Assembly (NCBI RefSeq): GCF_010993745.1
Contig: NZ_WOTN01000001.1
Span: forward strand, 1,739,235-1,803,234
Source: Fodinicola acaciae
GTDB lineage: Bacteria > Actinomycetota > Actinomycetes > Mycobacteriales > HKI-0501
Length of the DNA: 64,000 nucleotides
Direction: 5' to 3'
In this document: positions 51,883 through 60,493 of the stretch, in pieces
How the letters are laid out: each line of letters starts with the position of its first letter
How positions within the stretch are numbered: position 1 is the first letter of the stretch
Position numbers and translations under genes: made by a program
The notes under the pieces: generated by a model
Told to the model about the DNA's origin: nothing
The model's database searches: none
What the model saw: only the letters and a program-made list of their open reading frames with translations

Positions 51883-53657
51883 TGCGGAACCTGCTGGCAG
51901 GCCTGCTCCGCGTCAACGACGATGCCGAGGATGTCGACCGTCGGATAGCGCCCGACGGCGTGGAAGTCAGCGCCCGGCAGGTCCGCGCGGGCAACGGGTA
52001 CGCCGCCACCTTGGCGATCACCGGCTATCCGGCGGAGGTCCCGAGCGGCTGGCTTGAGCCGCTGATCACCTTCCCCGCGCGGGTGGATGTGTCGCTGCAC
52101 ATCGAGCCGATTCCGTCTCTAGTCGCCGCCCGGCAGCTGAAGAAACAGCGGGAGCGGTTCGAATCTCAACGCCGTTTTGCTGCCCAGCACGGCCAACTGC
52201 ATGACCCTGAGGTCGAGGCAGCCGCGTACGACGCCGCCGACCTTGCCGGACGACTTGCCCGCGGTCACGACCGGCTCTATCGCCTCGGCCTGTACCTCAC
52301 CGTGCACGCAGAAACCGAGAATGCACTACAACGCGACCTAGCCGACATCCAAGCGTTGGCCGACTCCATGCTCCTGCAGGCGACGCCGGTGACGTGGCGC
52401 GCCTTGGAAGGTTGGTCATCGACACTGCCCGTCGCGGTCGACGCGCTGTGTCTGACCAGAGTCATGGACACGTCCGCGTTGTCGTCGGCCTTTCCATTCA
52501 CGAGCGCGGACTTGCCTGGGCCGGATCCGACACGGCCGACCGAGTTCGGCGACGGCATTCTTTACGGCACCAACGTCAGCTCGCCCGGCGTCGTGGTGTG
52601 GGATCGGTGGGCCTGCGACAACGCCAACATGGTCGTACTCGGCCGCTCCGGCGCCGGCAAATCCTATTTCGGCAAGCTCGACCTGCTGCGCAATCTCTAC
52701 CTCGACAGCGACGCCACCGTCATCGACCCCGAAGACGAGTACGTCGCGCTCTCGGAGATGGTCGGCGGCACGACGATCCATTTCGGCCGGCCCGGCGTAC
52801 GCATCAATCCGTTCGACCTGCCAGCTGCGGCTTCGCCTGACTCCGATGCAATACCCGGCACGGACAGCCTGACCGGGCAGGCGCTCTTCTTGCACACGCT
52901 CATCGGTGTGCTGCTGAAACAGCCATTGTCTGCGACCGAGGCATCGACCTTGGACACCGCGATCATGGATGCGTACCGCGGTGCCGGCATCAGTCTCGAC
53001 CCAAGAACGTGGCGTCGGCCCGCGCCTGTTCTCGCCGATCTCTCAACGGCTCTCCGGACACACGGTGAGATCGGGAATGCGATCGCTGATCGCCTTGCAC
53101 CGTACGTGACGGGCAGCCATCGAGCACTTTTCGACGGCCCTTCCACGATAACGCCCGGCGGGCACCTAACCGTTTATTCGTTGCGGCAGCTGCCGGAGGA
53201 GTTGCACGCCGCCGGCACGCTCCTCGTCCTCAACGCCATCAGCCGCACCATCGCGGACCCGACGCGTACGCGCCGACACCTCATCTACGTCGACGAGGCC
53301 TGGACCCTGCTCCGCGACGGAACCGGAGCGCGCTTTCTCTTCCGGGTCGCGAAGTCCATCCGCAAAAACAACGGCGCCCTAGTTGTCATTACTCAAGACG
53401 TTGACGACGTGCTTCACAGCGACCTCGGACGCGCAGTCATCAACAACGCAGCGACGTACGTCTTGCTAGGACAGGCCCCTCAGGCTCTCGATGCCGTCAC
53501 CAGCGCGTTCTCACTCACCGGCGGCGAGCGTACGGCGCTCTCCACGGCCCGGCGGGGGCACGCGTTGCTGATCGCCGGCGCACATCGCGTCGGATTTCTC
53601 GCCCAAGCCAGCGCCGAAGAAGAGCGCGTCATTCGCACAGACCCAGACTTCCGCTAG
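51882..53657 (+). CDS. virB4: VirB4/TraC-type conjugative ATPase
   Basis: 591 residues from the ATG at the preceding stop (TGATG); GTG three bases earlier is possible. Walker A VVLGRSGAGKSYFGK near 253-262, then VIDPEDEYVALSEMVGG, and Walker B HLIYVDEAWTLLRD near 466 followed by VVITQDVDDVLHSDLG (sensor). The energy-providing ATPase of type IV secretion/conjugation. The most diagnostic gene of the transfer module and fully intact. Confidence 0.92.
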   Translation: MRNLLAGLLRVNDDAEDVDRRIAPDGVEVSARQVRAGNGYAATLAITGYPAEVPSGWLEPLITFPARVDVSLHIEPIPSLVAARQLKKQRERFESQRRFAAQHGQLHDPEVEAAAYDAADLAGRLARGHDRLYRLGLYLTVHAETENALQRDLADIQALADSMLLQATPVTWRALEGWSSTLPVAVDALCLTRVMDTSALSSAFPFTSADLPGPDPTRPTEFGDGILYGTNVSSPGVVVWDRWACDNANMVVLGRSGAGKSYFGKLDLLRNLYLDSDATVIDPEDEYVALSEMVGGTTIHFGRPGVRINPFDLPAAASPDSDAIPGTDSLTGQALFLHTLIGVLLKQPLSATEASTLDTAIMDAYRGAGISLDPRTWRRPAPVLADLSTALRTHGEIGNAIADRLAPYVTGSHRALFDGPSTITPGGHLTVYSLRQLPEELHAAGTLLVLNAISRTIADPTRTRRHLIYVDEAWTLLRDGTGARFLFRVAKSIRKNNGALVVITQDVDDVLHSDLGRAVINNAATYVLLGQAPQALDAVTSAFSLTGGERTALSTARRGHALLIAGAHRVGFLAQASAEEERVIRTDPDFR

Positions 53658-53815
53658 AACGCCGGGCGTACGCGATGAGACGCGACGCGCCCGGCCGGTA
53701 TCCGCCGAGCGTCGGTCAACCTGCGAGCGCCTCGCTCCATGTCGCTCTCAATGCGTCCGCCGCAGGAGTTCGGCTGCCGCTGCTTCGAGGCCTTCACCAT
53801 CTCCAGGAGCCTGCC

Positions 53816-54511
53816 ATGCCCGCAGCAGAAACGACCCCCGCCGATCCCTCTGTCGACCCGCAGGCCCCGACATCGCGCTGTCGCCGGCGACATCCAGTCG
53901 CCGGGGTGGCATCCGGTCTGCTGCTGGCCGCCACAGTCGTCGCCGCCAACACGATGACAACGCGACTCGGTGTGGTACAGATCGGTTTCGGGCTGGCAGC
54001 ACCCGCCGGCGTTTACGCGGTCGGTCTGCTGCTCGTCCTGCGCAATGTCGTCCAGGCCGCGCTCGGCAGCCGAGGTGCGTGGGCGGTCGTGTTCGCTGGC
54101 ACAGGACTGTCGTTGGCGACCGCTGACGCAAACATTGTCCTTGCCAGCGGAGCGGCATTCGCGTTCTCCGAGACACTCGCGCTCGCAGGATTCGCCCTGC
54201 TGGAGCGCCGGTGGCCCGCACTGTGTCTCGTCGTATCGGCAGCCGCTGCAGCGATCGCCGACAGCATGGTTTTCCTTTTCCTCGCCTTCGGCCCACCGAC
54301 ATTGTGGACGCTGCTCCCCGGCCAACTCCTCGGCAAGACGTTGGGTGCTCTAGCGGCTCTGCTCGTTCTCCGCGTTCTGGGGTTGGCTGTTCGGCTCGCC
54401 GCAGGCCTTGTCATCCGTCGTGCTATCGGTCCAGCTGTCAGTTCCGTTCTGGGCGCCGTTGCCGATGCGTTGACCGCTGCAAACGCCCGACGCCGAGACG
54501 ACGCCAGATGA
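53816..54511 (+). CDS. VUT-family transporter (YhhQ/QueT-like, candidate 7-deazaguanine uptake)
   Basis: 231 residues, ATG with AGGAG six bases upstream. About six membrane helices with the VUT signatures GLLLAATVVAANTMTTRLG, GFGLAAPAGVYAVGLLLVLRNVVQAALG, FSETLALAGFALLERR and IADSMVFLFLAFG...PGQLLGKTLGAL. VUT proteins include YhhQ, which imports the queuosine precursors preQ0/preQ1. Its stop codon overlaps the ATG of the transglycosylase-like gene (ATGA), so precursor import and base exchange are probably coupled. Specific substrate is inference from that pairing. Confidence 0.8.
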   Translation: MPAAETTPADPSVDPQAPTSRCRRRHPVAGVASGLLLAATVVAANTMTTRLGVVQIGFGLAAPAGVYAVGLLLVLRNVVQAALGSRGAWAVVFAGTGLSLATADANIVLASGAAFAFSETLALAGFALLERRWPALCLVVSAAAAAIADSMVFLFLAFGPPTLWTLLPGQLLGKTLGALAALLVLRVLGLAVRLAAGLVIRRAIGPAVSSVLGAVADALTAANARRRDDAR

Positions 54512-55281
54512 GGTTCTACCTCGGCACACATCACCCCCACTGGCTACGTACCATCGAAGTGCCGCTGTTCATCTCCGATCGGACGCTGCGTCGTTATCGG
54601 ACGCTGCCAACCGCGTCGGGACTGTGGGCGCTGGACTCCGGCGGGTTCACCGAACTGACCAGATATGGCGGCTGGCATCGCAGCCCAGCGCACGCGTACG
54701 CCACCAGGGTCCAGCGCTACCACGATGAGATCGGTGGGCTCGTATGGGCCGCGCCGCAGGATTGGATGTGCGAGCCGCAGGTGCTCGCGGCCACCGGCCA
54801 AACGGTCGCCGAGCACCAGCGCCGGACCGTCATGAACTACCTCCGACTGCGGCGCATCACGCCAAACCTGCCCTTCATCCCTGTTCTTCAAGGGTGGACC
54901 AGCCGCGAATACCTCGACTGCGTAAGCCGGTACGAAGACGCCGGAGTGGACCTGGCATCCGCGCTCGTGGTGGGGGTCGGCTCGGTCTGTCGCCGGCAGG
55001 GCACCGCCGACTCGGCTGCGATCTTCACCGCAATTCACACACGCGTTCCCGGGATCCGGGCACACGGATTCGGCGTCAAGACCTCGGGACTCGCACTTTA
55101 CGGCCACCTGCTTACGAGCGCAGATAGCCTCGCCTGGTCGCTGGCAGCGCGATTCCGTCCACCGCTTCCCGGCTGTCACCGACATGGCAGCTGCGCCAAC
55201 TGCCCCCGATTCGCACTCCGTTGGCGAAACGAGGTACTCGCCAACCTCCAACAGGCCTCCAGAAAGTCTTGCTTGCAATGA
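54508..55281 (+). CDS. dpdA: DpdA-like (TGT-family) transglycosylase, candidate 7-deazaguanine DNA-modifying enzyme
   Basis: 257 residues. LWALDSGGFTELTRYGGW (Asp43-Phe47) matches the TGT-type DSGGF active-site loop. AAPQDWMCEP near 81-90, AEHQRRTVMNYLRLR, LPFIPVLQGWT, VGVGSVCRRQ and HGFGVKTSGLALYGHL follow, with a Cys/His zinc-like cluster at 223-232 (GCHRHGSCANCP). This set is characteristic of the small DpdA-like proteins of actinobacteriophages and integrative elements, which are thought to exchange guanine for 7-deazaguanines in DNA. Tight coupling to the transporter supports a salvage route. Activity is not proven. Confidence 0.78.
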   Translation: MRFYLGTHHPHWLRTIEVPLFISDRTLRRYRTLPTASGLWALDSGGFTELTRYGGWHRSPAHAYATRVQRYHDEIGGLVWAAPQDWMCEPQVLAATGQTVAEHQRRTVMNYLRLRRITPNLPFIPVLQGWTSREYLDCVSRYEDAGVDLASALVVGVGSVCRRQGTADSAAIFTAIHTRVPGIRAHGFGVKTSGLALYGHLLTSADSLAWSLAARFRPPLPGCHRHGSCANCPRFALRWRNEVLANLQQASRKSCLQ

Positions 55282-55389
55282 CGGTTGGCCGGCGGGCATT
55301 TTTCGTTCCTGCAAGCGCGAATCGGCCCAAGAAATCGCAACAGATCCAACCTTCAGCAAATCGAGCTGAACCAATTCTCAGGAGGACCC

Positions 55390-55656
55390 ATGCCTCACCA
55401 GACTCGTACCGCCGACAACCAGTCCACGTCTTTCTCCGCCGAGCGTCCGCAGTGCATCGGACGGGCTTCTGTCCATACGCCCCTGCCGCGCTTCAGTCGA
55501 GAGCAGCTCCGCTTCATCACGCTGGTCTGTGTTCTCACCGGCTTCGGAACCGTCGCCGCCGGAAGCGCCGTCCTCATGGTCGCCTATCTCTTCTACGCCG
55601 TTCTCGCGATTCGGTCCGGTGTCTACGTGATGTCCGGGTGGCCGTACCTGCGGTAG
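55390..55656 (+). CDS. small membrane protein
   Basis: 88 residues from ATG with AGGAGGA upstream. One long hydrophobic region, LRFITLVCVLTGFGTVAAG plus SAVLMVAYLFYAVLAIRSG, likely a helical hairpin near the C terminus; the first 45 residues are polar. Unrecognised, but situated between the DpdA-like and coupling-protein genes and probably part of the transfer complex. Confidence 0.6.
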   Translation: MPHQTRTADNQSTSFSAERPQCIGRASVHTPLPRFSREQLRFITLVCVLTGFGTVAAGSAVLMVAYLFYAVLAIRSGVYVMSGWPYLR

Positions 55657-55668
55657 GTGAAATTCGGG

Positions 55669-56808
55669 ATGGACGTTCGGTCGTTCGAGCTACCGCTCAC
55701 TTATCTCCCATACTTTTTGGCTGCCGGCGCGATAATCGCGCTCTCGTGGTTGCTTGCCAAGGCATTCCTGACGAAGCGTGCACGATCAATGGCCGTCTGG
55801 GTCGAGATCACCGTTCCCGAGGCGCTTCAAGCACGGCAGGTGGCGGCGCTATGGCGGCTCGTGGCAGGCATTCTGCCGGCCGCCCGATGGTGGCGCTTGA
55901 CGCCTGGTCACGTGACATTCGAGGTCCACGCCGCCGCTGACCGGCTGCGATGCGGCCTCTGGCTTCCGCCGTCGGTTCACCCTTCCCCGGTGATGCGAGC
56001 CGTTGTTCGCGCCTGGCCAGGTGCCGCTGCAAGCATCACGACTCCGCCGACACTTCCTGGTGATCTGTCCGTCCTCGGCCGTCGCCTCCGATATCGCGAG
56101 ACCGGGTGGGACCAACTGCGGGAAGACGACAAACCCTCGACCAGCCGTACGTCCTCAGCCCGCAGCGATGATTCGCATGCCGTGTACGACGCGCTCGTCG
56201 CGGCCAGCAACGCAGGAGCAGGGATACTCCAGATAGCTGTCAGCCGGCCGCCGATGCGGCGGCTCGGCGTACTGCGCGAGGCGGCTGGCACAAAGCCACA
56301 GGCGGGCCTGAACGCAACGATTGCAAAGCTGCCGCTAGCTGTGGCCCGTTGGCTGCTCGAAGCCGTCGTGGATTTGATCGGCCCCAGCAACTCGACTCAG
56401 CTCAGCAGTCAGGCCAACGTAAAGCGCGACGACCCGTACACGGTTCGGCTCGCGCGTCGTAAGCTCGCCGGCGCACCGCATTTCGTCGTCGACGTACGCG
56501 CGGCAGTCGCGTGCAAGTCCCGGCGAAAAGCGTCGACCATTGCAGCCGATATCACCCGTGGCTATGCGGTCTTGACGAATGCGCTGCTGCCTATCCCCTG
56601 GTGGTTCGCTCGGAAGGCTGTCGCACGGCGTGATCTGCCGGGTCGGATGTCGATTCTGACGACAGCTGCCGAAGCGGCTGTGCTGATTCCTCTACCGGCA
56701 GAGCCGACGCTCTACGCGATGCCAGCCGCACCCGGCCGTCAGCGACCGGCGAGCACCGAGCTTTGGTCGCCGGATCCCGCGGCGTGGTCCAGATCCGACC
56801 ATCTCTGA
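55669..56808 (+). CDS. membrane-anchored conjugation protein of unknown function
   Basis: About 379 residues; ATG with AGGTGA upstream chosen over the in-frame GTG immediately after the previous stop. An N-terminal helix (LPYFLAAGAIIALSWLLAKAFL) anchors a long soluble domain (VWVEITVPEALQARQVAALWRLVAG; FHFVVDVRAAV-like AGAPHFVVDVRAAVACKSRRKASTIA). Proteins of this layout precede TraG/VirD4 genes in actinobacterial elements. It ends 19 bases before the coupling ATPase. I recognise no named family. Confidence 0.65.
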   Translation: MDVRSFELPLTYLPYFLAAGAIIALSWLLAKAFLTKRARSMAVWVEITVPEALQARQVAALWRLVAGILPAARWWRLTPGHVTFEVHAAADRLRCGLWLPPSVHPSPVMRAVVRAWPGAAASITTPPTLPGDLSVLGRRLRYRETGWDQLREDDKPSTSRTSSARSDDSHAVYDALVAASNAGAGILQIAVSRPPMRRLGVLREAAGTKPQAGLNATIAKLPLAVARWLLEAVVDLIGPSNSTQLSSQANVKRDDPYTVRLARRKLAGAPHFVVDVRAAVACKSRRKASTIAADITRGYAVLTNALLPIPWWFARKAVARRDLPGRMSILTTAAEAAVLIPLPAEPTLYAMPAAPGRQRPASTELWSPDPAAWSRSDHL

Positions 56809-56827
56809 CGGGCAGGAGGGCGACACC

Positions 56828-58297
56828 GTGCCGCGACCTGTCCTGCGCAAGAAGACGACGGCATCTGCGGACACCGGAGTCGCCGAGTCACAACTCCGGC
56901 TTGTCCCACCCGCTCAACGAGGCGGCCCGCAAGGCAAGGTGCTCGGCTACACGACTGTCGGCCGCCGGATCCCCGCCGGCGTTTCGCTGGTCGACGGCCG
57001 GCATCACTTCTCGGTGCTTGGGCCCACCGGCGTCGGCAAGTCGACGCTGCTGACGAACATGGCCGTGCAGGAAGCCACTGCCGGCCGCGGAATCGCCGTA
57101 CTCGATCCCAAAGGCGACCTCATCCGCGACATTCTCGACCGGCTTGCGGCCGACTGCGGCGACCGCTTGGTGCTGATCGATCCGGACGACCCCGACGCGA
57201 TGCCGGCGATCAACCTGCTGGATCTCACTGTCGCCGGTGGCTCGGCGTACCGTGCGGCCGCCACGACGACATCAGTGATGGGCCAACTGTGGGCACGTTG
57301 GTGGGGCCACCGCTCGGCGGATATCGCGTACCACGCAGCCCTCACCTTGTCGCAGTTTCCCGGCGGAACTCTCGGCCAAATGTCCCGCCTGCTCGTCGAC
57401 GATGTTTGGCGCCGCGGTGTCGTTTCCTCAGTCCGAGCAGATCTGGGGCCGGCTCGCGAGGGAACGATCGGCGAGTTCTGGCATAGCTGGGACCGCCTCC
57501 CGCCAGGAAATCGCATCACGTCTGCGGCGCCGCTGCTCGCCAAACTCCGGATGGTCCTGGGACATCCGCTGCCGGCCGGGATCTTCGGCGTACCGCGTAC
57601 GACCTTCCGGTTCGACCAGATCCTAGACGGCGCGATTCTTCTCGCGCGTCTGCCGAAGAACGAGATCGGACCCGATGCGGCTCGTTTAGTCGGATCGATG
57701 TTGACGACGGGCCTGATCAATGCTGCCGGCGCACGGGCTCGACAGGTCGAAGACGAACGGCTCGACTGCACGATCATCTTGGACGAGGCACATAACTTTC
57801 TCCATCTGCCGATCGGAGTAGACGACGCGCTGGCCGAGCTGCGCGGCTTTCACGTATCGTTCGTGCTCGCGAACCAAATTCTCGGGCAGCTAACTGGACC
57901 AATGCAGGCGGCAATCGATGGGAACGCCCGCAACAAGGTATTCTTTACCTTGGAAGCAGGCGATGCGCGCGAACTGGCCCGGCACGTCGCACCGTACCTC
58001 GACGAACAAGACCTTCGTCGGTTGCCGGCTTATACGATCGCGCTTCGGCCAATATCCGGCTCGCGTCCGATACCGCCGGTCACATTGCGTACGCTCGGGA
58101 CGTTGGCACCCGTAGCAGGCCGCGCGGAAATGCTACGAAAAGCCGCTCGCGCGACGACGGGGATCGCCGAAAGGGAGCGCGCCAAACTGCACGTACCGGC
58201 TGCCGTTTCGTTTCTCGGCAGCGATGCCATACCTGGATGCGAACCCAACGATTCAGCCATGCTCCTGGACATTGACGAGTCGAATCTTGACTGGTGA
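56828..58297 (+). CDS. VirD4/TraG-type coupling ATPase
   Basis: 489 residues. Walker A FSVLGPTGVGKSTLLTNMA near 62-78, GIAVLDPKGDLIRDIL, Walker B CTIILDEAHNFLHLPIG near 313, then FVLANQILGQLTGPM (sensor). The T4SS coupling protein that docks the relaxase-DNA complex at the channel. No N-terminal membrane helices are visible; anchoring may come from the preceding protein. Full-length and intact, and the last gene of the transfer operon before the palindrome. Confidence 0.87.
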   Translation: MPRPVLRKKTTASADTGVAESQLRLVPPAQRGGPQGKVLGYTTVGRRIPAGVSLVDGRHHFSVLGPTGVGKSTLLTNMAVQEATAGRGIAVLDPKGDLIRDILDRLAADCGDRLVLIDPDDPDAMPAINLLDLTVAGGSAYRAAATTTSVMGQLWARWWGHRSADIAYHAALTLSQFPGGTLGQMSRLLVDDVWRRGVVSSVRADLGPAREGTIGEFWHSWDRLPPGNRITSAAPLLAKLRMVLGHPLPAGIFGVPRTTFRFDQILDGAILLARLPKNEIGPDAARLVGSMLTTGLINAAGARARQVEDERLDCTIILDEAHNFLHLPIGVDDALAELRGFHVSFVLANQILGQLTGPMQAAIDGNARNKVFFTLEAGDARELARHVAPYLDEQDLRRLPAYTIALRPISGSRPIPPVTLRTLGTLAPVAGRAEMLRKAARATTGIAERERAKLHVPAAVSFLGSDAIPGCEPNDSAMLLDIDESNLDW

Positions 58298-58820
58298 TGA
58301 CCTGGCCAACTGGCTGGCTCTTTGAGTGGCGCGCTCAATGGCGCTTTGGGTGGGTCTGGAGAGAGCCGCCTGGCGCGCTCGCATTTTCCCTGGCCGGCAG
58401 GGGCGCGGCCGGATGGAAAACGTCTCCGACTGGTCTACGACCAGAGTGAAAGAGGTGTGCGACCCAGCCTCCGCTGGCACCTACCGGTGGAGCGGGTGCT
58501 GAGTCACACCCCTCTTTCATTCTGGTCTCCGCCTAGCGGCGGCCTCGGCGGCCTCGGCGGCTCGCCGGCGGAACTGGCAGCTGCTCCCGTCTCGGCGACG
58601 TTGGCGGCCTCGACGTGCGCCCCCAAAAGAAAAAGTGCCAGTAGCGCCACCGTACCAGATTTTCGTTACAGAGAGCCCAGAGTCGTCACATAAAATTACC
58701 AGCCACTGACTCTTGGCAAGCATCCGAATTGGTCGATAGCTTTCCATCAGTCGGATGGTTGGGACGGCAACCCTGAACATCCGACCCACCCAATCAATCA
58801 ACGCTAGGGATGTGGTCGGC
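58298..58820. repeat. 523-base gap with a nested 71-bp palindrome (candidate oriT or terminator)
   Basis: The segment from 58448 starts GAAAGAGG and is matched by an inverted copy ending CCTCTTTC at 58518. The two 21-base arms agree at 18 positions without gaps. The 29-base loop contains a further CTCCGC/GTGGAG stem. Downstream GGCGGCCTCGGC repeats run from 58535 to 58565. An open frame on the minus strand here looks like a shadow. Nested palindromes after the coupling-protein gene are a common setting for an origin of transfer. Confidence 0.5.
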
Positions 58821-59621
58821 GTGTCAAACGATCTCTGTTGCCCCCGTGTCGAACAGTTCTTTATCGGCGTCGAGAGCGAGCCGACCGTACGGGCGGTACT
58901 GGACGACATGGAGACTGACTCGGCGGCGAGCGCTGCGATCAGAGAGGTTCTCGACTGTTTCCCCGGACGTGACTCTTCCCTGTATCTCGTCGACATGCTG
59001 CGGAAGATCAGCCTTGACGACTTCTCACCCGGGAACGATCTCTCCGCGCTGGAGCGCTATTCGGACCGCGGTTCACGGCTCTATGAGCTTGAAAAGTACG
59101 GAATCGTCACTGACGTTGACGGATGGCACGAAGACTCGAGTGGCGCCTACCTCTCGGACGGGCGTGGTCTCACTACCTTCTACGTCCCCCGCACCGTGAT
59201 TCCCGTCGAGGTTCTTTACCACTTCCCGGAGTATTGGAGTGGACGCAGTTGCTCTGCCTCGCACTGGGAGATCACGGACACGTTGGCTCGCGTGCCCGCA
59301 GGCTGGTATCTGCTTGGCGAAACGGGCGACCACCGCATGTCGACCGTCGGCGTAGCCTATCTCGGCCTTTCGTCGGACGTGCCGTCCGATCTGGTTTGCT
59401 ACGCCGCAGAGGTCGAGGGATTTATGGCTTCGCGGTGCGATGCTCGGTGCAATTCGTGCGAGTCTCGGTGGTTCGCCGAGTCTGGCTCTTGGAAATTTGA
59501 GCCGGAGTACGGCTGCGCTGCCGATCCGTGGATGTTCGACGATGCTGAAGACTTTGACGTCGACGACTGCGTCAAGTGTCCGTACTGCATCGTGGGACGC
59601 GTCGGTTTCCTCGTCTACTGA
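58821..59621 (+). CDS. hypothetical protein with C-terminal zinc-ribbon-like cysteines
   Basis: About 266 residues from GTG with AGGGA upstream; start uncertain. Acidic N-terminal region (VESEPTVRAVLDDMETDSAAS), then VPAGWYLLGETGDHRM and at the end CDARCNSCESRW followed by CVKCPYCIVG, which together could bind one zinc. No family recognised. It lies beside ardA and could be another anti-defence or regulatory protein of the element. Confidence 0.6.
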   Translation: MSNDLCCPRVEQFFIGVESEPTVRAVLDDMETDSAASAAIREVLDCFPGRDSSLYLVDMLRKISLDDFSPGNDLSALERYSDRGSRLYELEKYGIVTDVDGWHEDSSGAYLSDGRGLTTFYVPRTVIPVEVLYHFPEYWSGRSCSASHWEITDTLARVPAGWYLLGETGDHRMSTVGVAYLGLSSDVPSDLVCYAAEVEGFMASRCDARCNSCESRWFAESGSWKFEPEYGCAADPWMFDDAEDFDVDDCVKCPYCIVGRVGFLVY

Positions 59622-59699
59622 CAGCGCTCACCTGAGACACCGCCCACCGGAGAGCGCTACGCGCGCTCTCCATCCCTCTGCCTGACTTGAAGGTACAAC

Positions 59700-60206
59700 A
59701 TGCGCACAGATAATCCGACCATCTACGTATCAGATCCCGCCCATCAGCGCGGTGCGTGGATCGATGCGACGCAAGACCCCGAAGATATTCGACTCGAGAT
59801 AACGGACCGAGTTAAAACGGAAGAGTACACGATTTTCGACTACGACGGCTTTGGTCCCGTAGAAATTCGCGAGTACGCACCGCTGGACGTAGTGTCCCGG
59901 GTCGCACAAGGTATCAAAGAGCACGGCAACGCGTTCGCACACTGGGTCACCGACGTGCTCGGCTCTGTGGACTATCTCTCGGAGCCTTCGAGGTTTGAAG
60001 ACGCGTACCTCGGCACTTGGAAAGACGTCGAGGCATACGCCGACAGTCTCATCGATGACATGGGGTGGTACGCAGTCATGGAAGAGCACAGGATTCCGAT
60101 CGGCTACTTCGACATCAAGGCATTCGCGCGAGACCTGGTGCTCGGCGGCGACATCGCCGCCTCCGAAGATGGCCTTGAGGTTCACATCTTCGATCCCCGT
60201 ATCTGA
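59700..60206 (+). CDS. ardA: ArdA-like antirestriction protein
   Basis: 168 residues, strongly acidic (pI should be low). TIYVSDPAHQRGAWIDATQDPEDI, YTIFDYDGFGPVEIREYAPLDVVSRVAQGI and GYFDIKAFARDLVLGGDI match ArdA. ArdA mimics bent B-DNA and blocks type I restriction enzymes while the element enters as single strands. The usual three-domain length is present. A perfect terminator-like hairpin follows. Confidence 0.88.
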   Translation: MRTDNPTIYVSDPAHQRGAWIDATQDPEDIRLEITDRVKTEEYTIFDYDGFGPVEIREYAPLDVVSRVAQGIKEHGNAFAHWVTDVLGSVDYLSEPSRFEDAYLGTWKDVEAYADSLIDDMGWYAVMEEHRIPIGYFDIKAFARDLVLGGDIAASEDGLEVHIFDPRI

Positions 60207-60242
60207 GTGGGCCAGTCCAGGAAAGGACGCCTTCAAGAGACG

Positions 60243-60283
60243 GCGATGTCTCCCGCCGAGGAGGGGTGGGCGGGAGACATCGC
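60243..60283 (+). terminator. strong hairpin after ardA
   Basis: GCGATGTCTCCCGCC is followed after 11 bases by its perfect complement GGCGGGAGACATCGC. A short CTTTTC lies eight bases further. A 15-bp perfect stem is long for an actinobacterial intrinsic terminator; it could also stabilise the ardA mRNA end. The rest of the 287-base gap up to the next gene shows no gene. Confidence 0.6.
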
Positions 60284-60493
60284 TCCACTGGCTTTTCTTG
60301 GTCCTCGACTCCGAACCTGACGTCTCGCTAGATCGACCGCTGAGCGCCAAGAAAGCCCCTGGCTACGTCATGCAGCTGAACGTATCCGGATCGATCAGAG
60401 CTTCGTTTCTAGGTCAGCTAAGCCAAGCAGGCCCAGAGAACGCCACCGGCTCGTTCTCCACTTCTACGTCTATCTCGCAAAGAAAGGATCCCA

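Noticed and set aside
58517-58996. Minus-strand open frame across the gap after the coupling-protein gene
   Set aside because: Its composition is a shadow of repeats and of the 58821 gene; no ribosome binding site or family features.
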